Assembly: GCA_019112785.1 (NCBI GenBank)
Contig: DXIQ01000059.1
Span: 1 to 40,312 of the forward strand
DNA length: 40,312 bases
DNA from: Candidatus Blautia stercorigallinarum
GTDB lineage: Bacteria; Bacillota; Clostridia; Lachnospirales; Lachnospiraceae
Direction of reading: 5' to 3'
Shown in pieces: positions 1-6,672 of the stretch; the stretch's first letter is position 1, and each line of letters starts with the position of its first letter. Position numbers and translations under genes: made by a program. The notes below the pieces were generated by a model. That model saw nothing but the letters and a program-made list of their open reading frames with translations. It was not told where the DNA came from and ran no database searches.

Positions 1-60
1 CTTTGCGGTTCAATATTCAGTTGTAGGAAAAAGCAGCTTGTCCTATCTCATGTATTATCT

Positions 61-723
61 TCATTTTGAGGTATAGCAGCAGATAGGGCGGCTCATGCCT
101 ATGTCCTGCAAATGTTCTGATTGATAGTGACTTTCCAAAAGTGCTGAATTTGTGGGCTTTCCGCGCCTTTGGATTTTACTACAATCTTCCCGTTTTGCTT
201 CGCCGAAACGCTGGAAGTGGACGATCTCTCTTGCACGGAGGAAACGGATAGGATCTAACACATCAGGATCATCCACCAGCCGGAGGATATTATCATAGGT
301 GGTCCGGGCTTTCTGTTCTGCTGCCATATCTTCAAAAAGATCGGTGATAGGATCTCCCTTGGACTGGAATTCACAGGCGTTAAAGGGAATCCCTCCTGCG
401 GCCTGAGGCCATATTCCTACGGTATGATCCACATAATAGTCGGCAAAACCAGACTTTTCGATCTCTTCCATAGACAGGTTCCGGGTCAGCTGATGGACGA
501 TGGTGGATACCATTTCCAGGTGCCCCAATTCTTCGGTGCCTATATCATTTAAAGTTCCCATGGCAATGCGGTTTGGCATGGCAAAGCGCTGGGACAGATA
601 GCGCATAGAGGCGCCCATCTCCCCGTCGGGCCCTCCATATTGAGTGAGAATGATCTTGGCGATCTTTGCGTTAGGCGTTTTAATATGAACAGGATATTGC
701 AGACGTTTCTCATAATTCCACAT
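61..723 (-). CDS. cotJC: Spore coat protein CotJC (manganese-catalase fold)
   Basis: Third gene of the cotJ operon; its product is an inner spore-coat protein of the manganese-catalase/ferritin-like family. The N-terminus MWNYEKRLQYPV and the conserved blocks QYGGPDGE, DIGTEELGHLEM, GDPITDLFEDMAAEQKAR and REIVHFQRF carry the Glu/His residues expected of the di-metal site. The start lies 3 bases after the cotJB stop, so translation is probably coupled. The product has 220 residues against about 189 in Bacillus subtilis. After HFQRFGEA (about residue 175) the tail is Lys/Arg/Cys-rich and ends ICCYTSK; it does not resemble the B. subtilis C-terminus. Neither other frame restores a recognisable tail. 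Family call is firm; catalase activity is not shown. Confidence 0.93.
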   Translation of the reverse strand: MWNYEKRLQYPVHIKTPNAKIAKIILTQYGGPDGEMGASMRYLSQRFAMPNRIAMGTLNDIGTEELGHLEMVSTIVHQLTRNLSMEEIEKSGFADYYVDHTVGIWPQAAGGIPFNACEFQSKGDPITDLFEDMAAEQKARTTYDNILRLVDDPDVLDPIRFLRAREIVHFQRFGEAKREDCSKIQRRGKPTNSALLESHYQSEHLQDIGMSRPICCYTSK

Positions 724-726
724 AAT

Positions 727-999
727 TCAGCACACTCCTTCCCATGGCCATGGCTGCATGACCCAGTCCCACTGACGGCTGCAGGTATCGTCCCCGGTAT
801 CAATAGTCAGAGGACCGTACTGAGCAGCGTATGCCTTCAGAGCCTCATTACGGATCATGCTCTTTTCTTTGAAAAAAACCAGTGCTTTTTCATCATCCGG
901 ATGGGTGTCCAGATAAAGCTTGATATCGTCTACCGCGAAGCTGACTTCGTTGATGGTATTCATTAACTGTTCTCTGGAATATTTGCATGTTTTACTCAT
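727..999 (-). CDS. cotJB: Spore coat protein CotJB
   Basis: A 90-residue CotJB-family protein. It shows the N-terminal helix pattern SREQLMNTINEVSFAVDDIKLYLDTHP and the family's terminal signature WDWVMQPWPWEG. CotJB acts with CotJA and CotJC in the spore coat; its biochemical role is unknown. Its ATG overlaps the cotJA stop by four bases and cotJC begins just after it, so the three genes form one tight minus-strand operon. Expression is probably mother-cell specific, as for the B. subtilis operon, which uses sigma E. Confidence 0.93.
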   Translation of the reverse strand: MSKTCKYSREQLMNTINEVSFAVDDIKLYLDTHPDDEKALVFFKEKSMIRNEALKAYAAQYGPLTIDTGDDTCSRQWDWVMQPWPWEGVC

Positions 1000-1280
1000 C
1001 TGCAGCCACCTCGCTTTCCACAGAATGGTTTACACAGTTCCGGAAAGATGGTACCCATCTGGAACCCTTTGCACAGTTCAAAGGTATGGCAGAATTTCTG
1101 GCAGGGCACATAAGCCATTGTCAGAGGTAGTTCATCTGCGTGGGCATAAATACAGGTATCTTCTATTTTATCGGAATTTCCCGAAGACCTTTGACCGCAG
1201 CAGGAATCTGTCAAAGCAGATTCCCGGGGCTGGATACGGCAGGAACGGGAAGCGTTATAATACATTCGCCGGTTATCCAT
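996..1280 (-). CDS. cotJA: Spore coat associated protein CotJA
   Basis: First gene of the cotJ operon. The C-terminal half carries the CotJA signature PLTMAYVPCQKF...LCKGFQMGTIFPELCKPF. The N-terminal third is rich in Cys, Ser and Arg and looks lineage specific. I place the start at the ATG at 1280, giving 94 residues: an SD-like GAGAGG on the minus strand lies 8 bases upstream. An in-frame TTG two codons earlier (1286) would be only about two bases from that SD. The gene overlaps cotJB by four bases. Coat location is inferred from the family. Confidence 0.9.
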   Translation of the reverse strand: MDNRRMYYNASRSCRIQPRESALTDSCCGQRSSGNSDKIEDTCIYAHADELPLTMAYVPCQKFCHTFELCKGFQMGTIFPELCKPFCGKRGGCR

Positions 1281-1302
1281 TTTCAAAACCTCTCAGATAT
1301 GA

Positions 1303-1320
1303 GGCAGAAATATTTCTGCC
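1303..1320. repeat. Perfect 18-bp palindrome in the cotJ leader
   Basis: GGCAGAAATATTTCTGCC is an uninterrupted palindrome (two 9-bp arms, no spacer). It lies 23 bp from the cotJA start and so within the transcribed leader of the cotJ operon. It could be a dimeric-regulator operator or an RNA hairpin with an AT loop. No T-tract follows on either strand, so it is not a terminator. Confidence 0.85.
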
Positions 1321-1336
1321 CGAAGATTACAGTAAT

Positions 1337-1360
1337 ATTTTATGAGATTTCTCATAAAAT
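1337..1360. repeat. Perfect inverted repeat overlapping the presumed cotJ promoter
   Basis: The arms ATTTTATGAGA and TCTCATAAAAT are exact reverse complements separated by two T residues, making a 24-bp palindrome. It lies between the divergent cotJ operon and the phosphodiesterase gene. The candidate sigma-E -10 on the minus strand falls inside one arm, so this is a plausible operator for cotJ. Confidence 0.85.
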
Positions 1361-1366
1361 GTGAGA
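1339..1366 (-). promoter_or_regulatory. Candidate sigma-E-type promoter for cotJABC
   Basis: Reading the minus strand, TCACATT is followed by 13 bases and then CATAAAAT. This resembles the B. subtilis mother-cell sigma-E pattern KMATATT-N14-CATACAHT, with one mismatch in the -35, one in the -10, and a spacer one base short. Transcription would start roughly 50 bp before cotJA. It fits coat-gene expression but is only a sequence match. Confidence 0.4.
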
Positions 1367-1425
1367 CTGTCGGTCTAAAGAACGACCGGACAGGCTGGCA
1401 GATATGAAAACCGGGGCTGGTGATG

Positions 1426-1455
1426 TTGCATAAGCCGATGATTTTTTGCTAAAAT
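1426..1455 (+). promoter_or_regulatory. Candidate sigma-A promoter for the phosphodiesterase/SEDS pair
   Basis: TTGCAT (1426-1431), an 18-base spacer and TAAAAT (1450-1455) give a vegetative-type promoter 65 bp upstream of the next start codon. No other good match lies between the divergent genes on this strand. Confidence 0.5.
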
Positions 1456-1519
1456 AATAAGAAAGAATTCAGAATGTTTCAGTTATTGAAAATTTGCATA
1501 GAAATGAAGGGGCAGACTT

Positions 1520-3340
1520 ATGAAAAAAATTTTGCGGCATACATGGAAGACGGTAAGGTATAATCTGGGAAGTCTGCTGATCTTTGAGACAGGCTATCGG
1601 ATCCTAAGCTTTTTTCTGGCTATGAGGCTGGTGAAGACAGCTATTGAAATCTCCCTTTCTCATCAGGGGTTCAGTTATCTTACAGCAGAAAATTATGGGG
1701 CGTTTATAAAAAGCCCCTGGACGATTTTCCTTTTCCTGGCCGTCTTTCTGATCCTGTTTCTGCTTTTCCTTATAGAAGCCTGCGCCCTGCTTCTGGGATT
1801 TGGACATGCCAGAGCAAAACGAAAGCTATATGCAGGGGACTTTCTCATAGAAGGGATAAAAGGCGCAGGAAGATTCCTCAGGCAGGGAAAGGTTCTATGG
1901 ATCCTTTTTGCGGTGATGGCAGTTCCTTTTCTTGCAGTATATTTTCTGGTACAGGAGGCTTCTTATGTAGGGCTTCTGGAGTTTACGGCAAGAGAAATAT
2001 ATCAGGAGGTAAAGCCTCATGGCCTTTTGTTTGGTCTGTTGATTTTGATCCTGCTGCTTTCTTGCGCAGCGGTTATGGCTTTGCCTTACAATCTTTTGGA
2101 GAAAGAAAAAAGCTTCCGGAAGTTATGTAGAGGCGTGGGTCTGCTGAAGAAAAGATGGAAAGAGATCCTTCTGGGCTTTTTGCTGCTGCATCTTATTATG
2201 GCGGTGGTGGGAGGCGTTTTCTATGTCCTGTCAACATTAGGGATGACAGGTGCAGCGATGCTTTTTAAGCCGGAAGCCGGGAAGATCTCCAGCGTGCTCA
2301 TCGGCCGGGAATATATCCAGATGGCTATGGGAGTTTTTACAGGCGGGGTTCAGATGACAGGCACCCTGGCATTTGCAGATACAGTTTACTCCAGACTTCC
2401 CAGGAAAAGCAGGGAAGAAGTGCCTCTCTGGAAGCTGGTGCAGAGCTACAGCTGGTTATCCAAACTGGGAAGGAGAAAAGCAGCTACAATTCTTTCACTT
2501 TTGCTGATCGTTCTGGAAGGAGGGTATCTGGCGGTTATGGCAGCCAGCCATGATACTATGCTGGAAAGCCTTAACCCAGATACGAAGATCACCTCTCACC
2601 GGGGCGGCGCCCTGCGGGCACCGGAAAATACCTTAAGTGCCCTTGACTATACATGGGAATGCGGCGCAGACTATGCGGAAATCGATATCCAGGAGACAAA
2701 GGACAAGCAGCTGATCCTGCTTCATGATGATTCTCTGAAAAGGATCACCGGTCTGGATAAAAAGGTCTGGGAAATGACATATGAGGAGATTGAAGAACTG
2801 GATGCGGGAAGTTCCTTCGGAAAAGGGTATCAGGGAGAAAAAATCCCTACTTTAGATGAAGTCTTAAATTTTTGCCTTGGAAGACTGGACTTAAATATAG
2901 AGATTAAGTATAATGGTAAGAATAAGGGGATTGTTCAGAGAGTGATCCAGGTGATACGGGAGAATCACTTTGAGGAGCACTGCGTGGTCACTTCCATGAA
3001 CTATCGGTTCCTGGAGGAGATAAAAGAGACTGCGCCGGAAATACGGACCGGGTATATTATGACAATGAGTTATGGCAGTATTTCCCAGGTAACGGCTGCC
3101 GATTTTTTCAGCGTCCGTTACGATTATGTTACAGAAGGTTTTGTAAGGGAGGCACATGCCCTGGGAAAAGAAGTCCATGCCTGGACGGTAAATTACAGGG
3201 GAAATATAAAGCGGATGCTGGATATGGGAGTAGATAATATTATTACAGATGATCCGGCCCTTGTCCGCAGGGTGCAGAACCAGGAGAGTGGTACGAAGAC
3301 AGGCTTTCTGGAACTGTTGGAGTATGGTTTTGGAATTTAA
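1520..3340 (+). CDS. Membrane-anchored glycerophosphodiester phosphodiesterase
   Basis: A 606-residue two-part protein. Residues about 1-340 form a multi-pass membrane domain with several long hydrophobic segments (GDPD membrane-domain type). Residues about 345-590 are a GDPD catalytic domain: HRGG begins at His360, APENT follows, then EIDIQ, LLHDDSLKRITG, IPTLDEVL, NIEIK and the late HAWTVN and ITDDP motifs. These include the metal-binding and catalytic His/Glu/Asp residues of the family. Such enzymes split glycerophosphodiesters into glycerol-3-phosphate and an alcohol; here the substrate is probably envelope-derived lipid head groups or teichoic acid, by inference. The SD GAAGGGG precedes the ATG. 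The gene is followed after 13 bp by a SEDS gene, suggesting a two-gene envelope operon. Confidence 0.92.
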   Translation: MKKILRHTWKTVRYNLGSLLIFETGYRILSFFLAMRLVKTAIEISLSHQGFSYLTAENYGAFIKSPWTIFLFLAVFLILFLLFLIEACALLLGFGHARAKRKLYAGDFLIEGIKGAGRFLRQGKVLWILFAVMAVPFLAVYFLVQEASYVGLLEFTAREIYQEVKPHGLLFGLLILILLLSCAAVMALPYNLLEKEKSFRKLCRGVGLLKKRWKEILLGFLLLHLIMAVVGGVFYVLSTLGMTGAAMLFKPEAGKISSVLIGREYIQMAMGVFTGGVQMTGTLAFADTVYSRLPRKSREEVPLWKLVQSYSWLSKLGRRKAATILSLLLIVLEGGYLAVMAASHDTMLESLNPDTKITSHRGGALRAPENTLSALDYTWECGADYAEIDIQETKDKQLILLHDDSLKRITGLDKKVWEMTYEEIEELDAGSSFGKGYQGEKIPTLDEVLNFCLGRLDLNIEIKYNGKNKGIVQRVIQVIRENHFEEHCVVTSMNYRFLEEIKETAPEIRTGYIMTMSYGSISQVTAADFFSVRYDYVTEGFVREAHALGKEVHAWTVNYRGNIKRMLDMGVDNIITDDPALVRRVQNQESGTKTGFLELLEYGFGI

Positions 3341-3353
3341 ACGGAGGGTAAAT

Positions 3354-4538
3354 ATGCCAAAAAAGAATAAGAAGACCAGGAGGGCAAGAACCAGATACTA
3401 TGATTATAATCTGGTTGCTATCGTCGTCCTGCTGACTTGTTTCGGACTGGTCATGCTGTATAGCACCAGTGCCTATACTGCTCAGGTAAATTATGAAAAC
3501 GACATGCAGTTTTTCGGCCGTCAGGCAGCCATCAGTATAGGCAGTATCCTGATCGCCTTGTTTATTTCGCGATTAGATTATCATTTGCTGTACTATATCA
3601 GCGGATGGATTTATGTGGTTTCCATGATCCTGATGCTGCTGGTAAAATTTTCGCCTTTGGGCATAGAGGTAAACGGCGCCAGAAGGTGGCTTACGATCAT
3701 TCCAGGTACCAGTATCCAGCTTCAGCCATCGGAACTGGCAAAGATCGCGGCCATTACCTTTATCCCCTGTCTGATCATCAAGATGGGAAAGAATGTAAAG
3801 ACTCTGAAGGGATCGGTGTTTCTTCTGTGCACAGGCGGCATACTGGCGCTGGGAGCTTATCTGTTTACGGAAAACTTAAGTACAGGACTGATCATTGGCG
3901 CAATTACTGTGGTGATGATATTTATCGCCCATCCAAAGACCAGGCTCTTTATTATCATAGCAGGAATTCTGGCGGTGGTGGTCATCGGGGGCAGGATCAT
4001 CCTGCAGGAAGCCCTGAAGGATGTGGTGATCGATACAGATGATCTCAGCAGCTTCCGTCTGGAGCGTATCCTTGTGTGGCTGAACCCGGAACAGTATTCC
4101 AGTGAAGGGGGCTATCAGATCATGCAGGCCCTGTACGCCATTGGAAGCGGCGGCTTTTTTGGCAAAGGACTTGGAAACAGCGTACAGAAGCTGGGACCGG
4201 TGCCGGAGGCCCAGAACGATATGATCTTTTCTATTGTGTGTGAAGAACTGGGTGTGTTCGGCGGGCTGGTGGTGCTGATCCTTTTCGGATATCTTTTGTA
4301 CCGGCTGTTTTTCATCGCGGAGAATGCTCCGGATTTTTACGGTTCCCTGGTTGTAGGCGGTATTATGATACATATTGCTCTGCAGGTGATCCTGAATATC
4401 TGCGTAGTGCTGAACTGGATCCCGACCACCGGAATCACCCTTCCATTTATCAGTTATGGAGGTACGTCGATCCTGTTCCTGATGCTGGAAATGGGGATTG
4501 CTTTAAGCGTCTCCAGACAAATTAAATTTACGGAATAA
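3354..4538 (+). CDS. SEDS-family protein (FtsW/RodA/SpoVE)
   Basis: A 394-residue polytopic protein of the SEDS glycosyltransferase family, which polymerises lipid II into peptidoglycan with a partner class B PBP. About ten membrane segments are visible. Conserved blocks include GARRWL, LQPSELAKIAAI, PEAQNDMIFSIVCEELG (with the conserved acidic residues) and PFISYGGTSILFLM near the C-terminus. The basic N-terminus MPKKNKKTRRARTR is cytosolic. I use the ATG at 3354, which has ACGGAGGG upstream; the open frame extends back to 3249 but that part lies inside the preceding gene. Neighbours do not tell FtsW from RodA or SpoVE, so no symbol is given. Confidence 0.92.
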   Translation: MPKKNKKTRRARTRYYDYNLVAIVVLLTCFGLVMLYSTSAYTAQVNYENDMQFFGRQAAISIGSILIALFISRLDYHLLYYISGWIYVVSMILMLLVKFSPLGIEVNGARRWLTIIPGTSIQLQPSELAKIAAITFIPCLIIKMGKNVKTLKGSVFLLCTGGILALGAYLFTENLSTGLIIGAITVVMIFIAHPKTRLFIIIAGILAVVVIGGRIILQEALKDVVIDTDDLSSFRLERILVWLNPEQYSSEGGYQIMQALYAIGSGGFFGKGLGNSVQKLGPVPEAQNDMIFSIVCEELGVFGGLVVLILFGYLLYRLFFIAENAPDFYGSLVVGGIMIHIALQVILNICVVLNWIPTTGITLPFISYGGTSILFLMLEMGIALSVSRQIKFTE

Positions 4539-4544
4539 AAAGGG

Positions 4545-4573
4545 TTGACAAATATAGGGAAAGAAGATATACT
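4545..4573 (+). promoter_or_regulatory. Strong sigma-A promoter of the fatty-acid operon
   Basis: Consensus TTGACA (4545-4550), a 17-base spacer and TATACT (4568-4573). This is the best vegetative promoter in the window. It starts just after the SEDS stop codon, so the fatty-acid operon has its own transcription start near 4580. A FabT-like operator overlaps the -10 and start site. Confidence 0.88.
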
Positions 4574-4587
4574 TTGAACATCAAAGT
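4571..4587. promoter_or_regulatory. FabT-like operator at the acpP promoter
   Basis: ACTTTGAACATCAAAGT has two exact 7-bp arms around three bases and matches the TTTGA-N3-TCAAA core of FabT, the MarR-family repressor of fatty-acid synthesis in streptococci and relatives. It overlaps the last bases of the -10 and the expected start site, the right position for a repressor. No fabT gene is in the window. Confidence 0.72.
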
Positions 4588-4602
4588 ATTCATGACAGCA
4601 AA

Positions 4603-4619
4603 AATTCCCAATGGGGATT
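4603..4619 (+). repeat. Small hairpin in the acpP leader
   Basis: AATTCCC and GGGGATT can pair over seven base pairs (one G-U) around a three-base loop, in the 5' untranslated region of acpP about 20 bases before the SD. It may stabilise the transcript. There is no T-tract. Confidence 0.35.
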
Positions 4620-4650
4620 GAATAATGTAATTTAAAGGAGATAGGAAATT

Positions 4651-4884
4651 ATGTTAGAAAAAATGAAAGAGATTATTGCAGAGCAGTTAAACTGTGACGC
4701 AGAAAGCATTACTCCGGAGACATCTTTTAAAGAGGATTTAGGAGCTGACTCCTTAGACCTGTTCGAGCTGGTTATGGCTCTGGAAGATGAATATTCTGTT
4801 GAGATTCCTTCCGAGGAATTACAGGATCTGACAACAGTAGGCGCAGTAATCGACTATCTGAAAGCAAAAGGCGTAGAAGAATAA
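4651..4884 (+). CDS. acpP: Acyl carrier protein
   Basis: A 77-residue ACP, the soluble carrier that holds growing acyl chains on a phosphopantetheine arm. The attachment site is Ser34 in EDLGADSLDLFELVMALED, an exact family motif. The protein is acidic and of normal length. The ATG follows AAAGGAGA. It is the first gene after the operator-controlled promoter, and a stable hairpin lies between it and fabD, which could let ACP mRNA accumulate above the rest of the operon. An Sfp-type phosphopantetheinyl transferase encoded at 19713 could activate it. Confidence 0.98.
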   Translation: MLEKMKEIIAEQLNCDAESITPETSFKEDLGADSLDLFELVMALEDEYSVEIPSEELQDLTTVGAVIDYLKAKGVEE

Positions 4885-4897
4885 AATTTAAAACAAG

Positions 4898-4926
4898 ATG
4901 GGAGGCCGCGACAGCGTGCTTCCTAT
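4898..4926 (+). terminator. acpP-fabD intergenic hairpin, attenuator or processing site
   Basis: The segment starting ATGGGAGGCCGC pairs with GCG-T-GCTTCCTAT: about 12 bp with two G-U pairs, one bulged T and a GACA loop. The following bases, TCTTTTAAG, form only a short T-run. It may be a partial terminator or an RNA-processing barrier that keeps acpP mRNA more abundant than fabD onward. Confidence 0.55.
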
Positions 4927-4940
4927 TCTTTTAAGTAAAT

Positions 4941-4957
4941 ACTTTGTCAATCAAAAT
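4941..4957. promoter_or_regulatory. Second FabT-like operator, upstream of fabD
   Basis: ACTTTGTCAATCAAAAT keeps the TTTG-N4-TCAAA spacing of the acpP site, with weaker outer symmetry. It lies 28 bp before the fabD start codon. Within it, TTGTCA sits 17 bases from TATAAG (4967-4972), but a start from that pair would leave almost no leader, so a second promoter is doubtful. It could act as a roadblock operator. Confidence 0.5.
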
Positions 4958-4984
4958 ATTTGGTGATATAAGGAAGGTAAGAAT

Positions 4985-5914
4985 ATGGGAAAAACAGCTT
5001 TTATTTTCCCCGGCCAGGGCGCCCAGTATGTGGGAATGGGCAGGGATTTTTATGAAACATTTCCGGTATGCGCGGAAGTAATTGATAAAGCCTCAGAAAT
5101 TTCCGGATTGGATCTGAAAGAGATCTGTTTTGAGGAGAATGAAAAGATCAATATTACAGAATATACCCAGATCGCAATGCTGGCGGTGGAGACAGCCATA
5201 CTGAAAGCACTGGAAGAAAAAGGTATCACACCTGACGCAGCGGGAGGACTCAGCCTGGGAGAGTATGGCGCTTTGATCACTTCCAAGGCAATGACCATGG
5301 AAGATGCCTTTGCCGTTGTACGGAAAAGAGGTATCTTTATGCAGGAAGCTGTGCCGGAAGGAGGCGCTATGTCTGCAGTGCTGGGAACCGATGCGGCTGT
5401 TATCGAGAAGATCTGTCAGGAGACAGAAGGGATCGTATCCATTGCCAATTATAACTGCCCCGGTCAGATCGTGATCACCGGAGAGGCACAGGCGGTGGAA
5501 AAAGCTACTGAAGCCCTTAAAGCAGCAGGAACGAAAAGAGTGATTCCTCTGAAGGTTTCCGGTCCTTTCCATTCCAAGATGCTTACCGGAGCAGGAGAAA
5601 AACTGGGAGAAGTCCTTCAGAATGTAGAACTTCATGATGTGGAGATCCCATATACCACCAATGTTACCGCTCAGTTTGTAAGGGATAAGGATCAGATCAA
5701 AGATCTGCTGGTTGCCCAGGTTTCTTCTTCTGTTCGCTGGCAGCAGTGTGTGGAAACTATGATCGAAGACGGCGTGGATACCTTTGTAGAGATCGGTCCG
5801 GGAAAGACATTAAGCGGATTTATGAGAAAGATCAACCGGAATGTGAAAGTGATCAACATTCAGACAGTGGAAGATTTTGAAAAAGCTGTAGAAGAACTGC
5901 AGCAGAAAATGTGA
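4985..5914 (+). CDS. fabD: Malonyl-CoA:ACP transacylase
   Basis: FabD moves malonyl from CoA to ACP, supplying the elongation unit. The 309-residue protein opens with FIFPGQGAQYVGMG. The nucleophile is Ser90 in GGLSLGEYGAL (GXSXG), and the catalytic His lies in SGPFHSKML near residue 197. The C-terminal EIGPGKTLSGF is also typical. The SD AGGAAGG precedes the ATG. A 100-bp gap with a hairpin and an operator-like site separates it from acpP; fabG follows after 9 bp. Confidence 0.97.
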   Translation: MGKTAFIFPGQGAQYVGMGRDFYETFPVCAEVIDKASEISGLDLKEICFEENEKINITEYTQIAMLAVETAILKALEEKGITPDAAGGLSLGEYGALITSKAMTMEDAFAVVRKRGIFMQEAVPEGGAMSAVLGTDAAVIEKICQETEGIVSIANYNCPGQIVITGEAQAVEKATEALKAAGTKRVIPLKVSGPFHSKMLTGAGEKLGEVLQNVELHDVEIPYTTNVTAQFVRDKDQIKDLLVAQVSSSVRWQQCVETMIEDGVDTFVEIGPGKTLSGFMRKINRNVKVINIQTVEDFEKAVEELQQKM

Positions 5915-5923
5915 GGGATAGAT

Positions 5924-6664
5924 ATGCTGGATAAGAAAGTTGCATTAGTGACAGGCGCCAGCAGGGGGATCGGAAGAGAGATCGCCCTGACTCTGGCAGC
6001 CCAGGGAAATTTTGTTGTTGTGAATTATAACGGCTCTGAAGCCAGAGCAAAAGAAGTGGTAGAGACCATTGAGAAAAATGGCGGCCAGGGAGCGGTTTAC
6101 CAGTGCAGTGTTGGAGATTTCAACGCCTGCCAGGAAATGATCCAGAGTATCATCAAAGAATACGGACGTCTGGATATCCTGGTGAACAATGCCGGAATTA
6201 CCAGAGATAACCTGATCATGCGGATGAAAGAAGAAGACTTCGACGCAGTGATCAATACCAATTTAAAAGGTGCATTTAACACCATCCGCCACAGCGCCCG
6301 TCAGATGCTGAAGCAGAAAAGCGGAAAGATCATTAATATCTCTTCTGTTTCCGGTATCCTGGGAAATGCGGGGCAGGCCAATTATGCGGCAAGTAAGGCC
6401 GGCGTTATCGGACTGACCAAGACTATGGCCAGAGAGCTGGCCAGCAGAGGCATTACTGTAAATGCAGTAGCCCCGGGATTTGTGGATACAGAAATGACAG
6501 AAGTACTGGGGGATGACATTAAGGAAGCTGCATGTAAACAGATTCCTCTGGGAAGATTCGGAAAGACAAAAGATATCGCAGAAATGGTAGCATTTCTGGC
6601 GTCAGAAAAAGCAGATTATATAACCGGCCAGGTCATCAGTGTTGACGGCGGTATGTGCATGTAG
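5924..6664 (+). CDS. fabG: 3-oxoacyl-ACP reductase
   Basis: A 246-residue short-chain dehydrogenase, the NADPH-dependent beta-ketoacyl-ACP reductase of the elongation cycle. The cofactor motif TGASRGIG is at residues 10-17, NNAG near 88-91, and the catalytic set is Ser141, Tyr154 and Lys158 (YAASK). The C-terminus [10 protein letters not shown] matches FabG. Its last codons lie only 8 bp before the chosen fabF start, and the fabF SD overlaps the fabG stop. Confidence 0.97.
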   Translation: MLDKKVALVTGASRGIGREIALTLAAQGNFVVVNYNGSEARAKEVVETIEKNGGQGAVYQCSVGDFNACQEMIQSIIKEYGRLDILVNNAGITRDNLIMRMKEEDFDAVINTNLKGAFNTIRHSARQMLKQKSGKIINISSVSGILGNAGQANYAASKAGVIGLTKTMARELASRGITVNAVAPGFVDTEMTEVLGDDIKEAACKQIPLGRFGKTKDIAEMVAFLASEKADYITGQVISVDGGMCM

Positions 6665-6672
6665 GAGGATAT

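Noticed and set aside
1367..1393. Imperfect hairpin CTGTCGGTC / GACCGGACAG between cotJ and the phosphodiesterase gene
   Set aside because: It pairs only with a bulge, has no T-tract on either strand and no clear position relative to promoters; not strong enough to list.
3249..3353. Upstream extension of the SEDS gene
   Set aside because: It lies inside the phosphodiesterase reading frame, and a strong SD points to the ATG at 3354.
4592..4621. Nine-codon upstream ORF in the acpP leader
   Set aside because: No SD and no sign of a leader-peptide function; likely chance.
4944..4972. Promoter-like TTGTCA-N17-TATAAG before fabD
   Set aside because: A start there would leave the fabD SD untranscribed; more likely overlap with the operator sequence.
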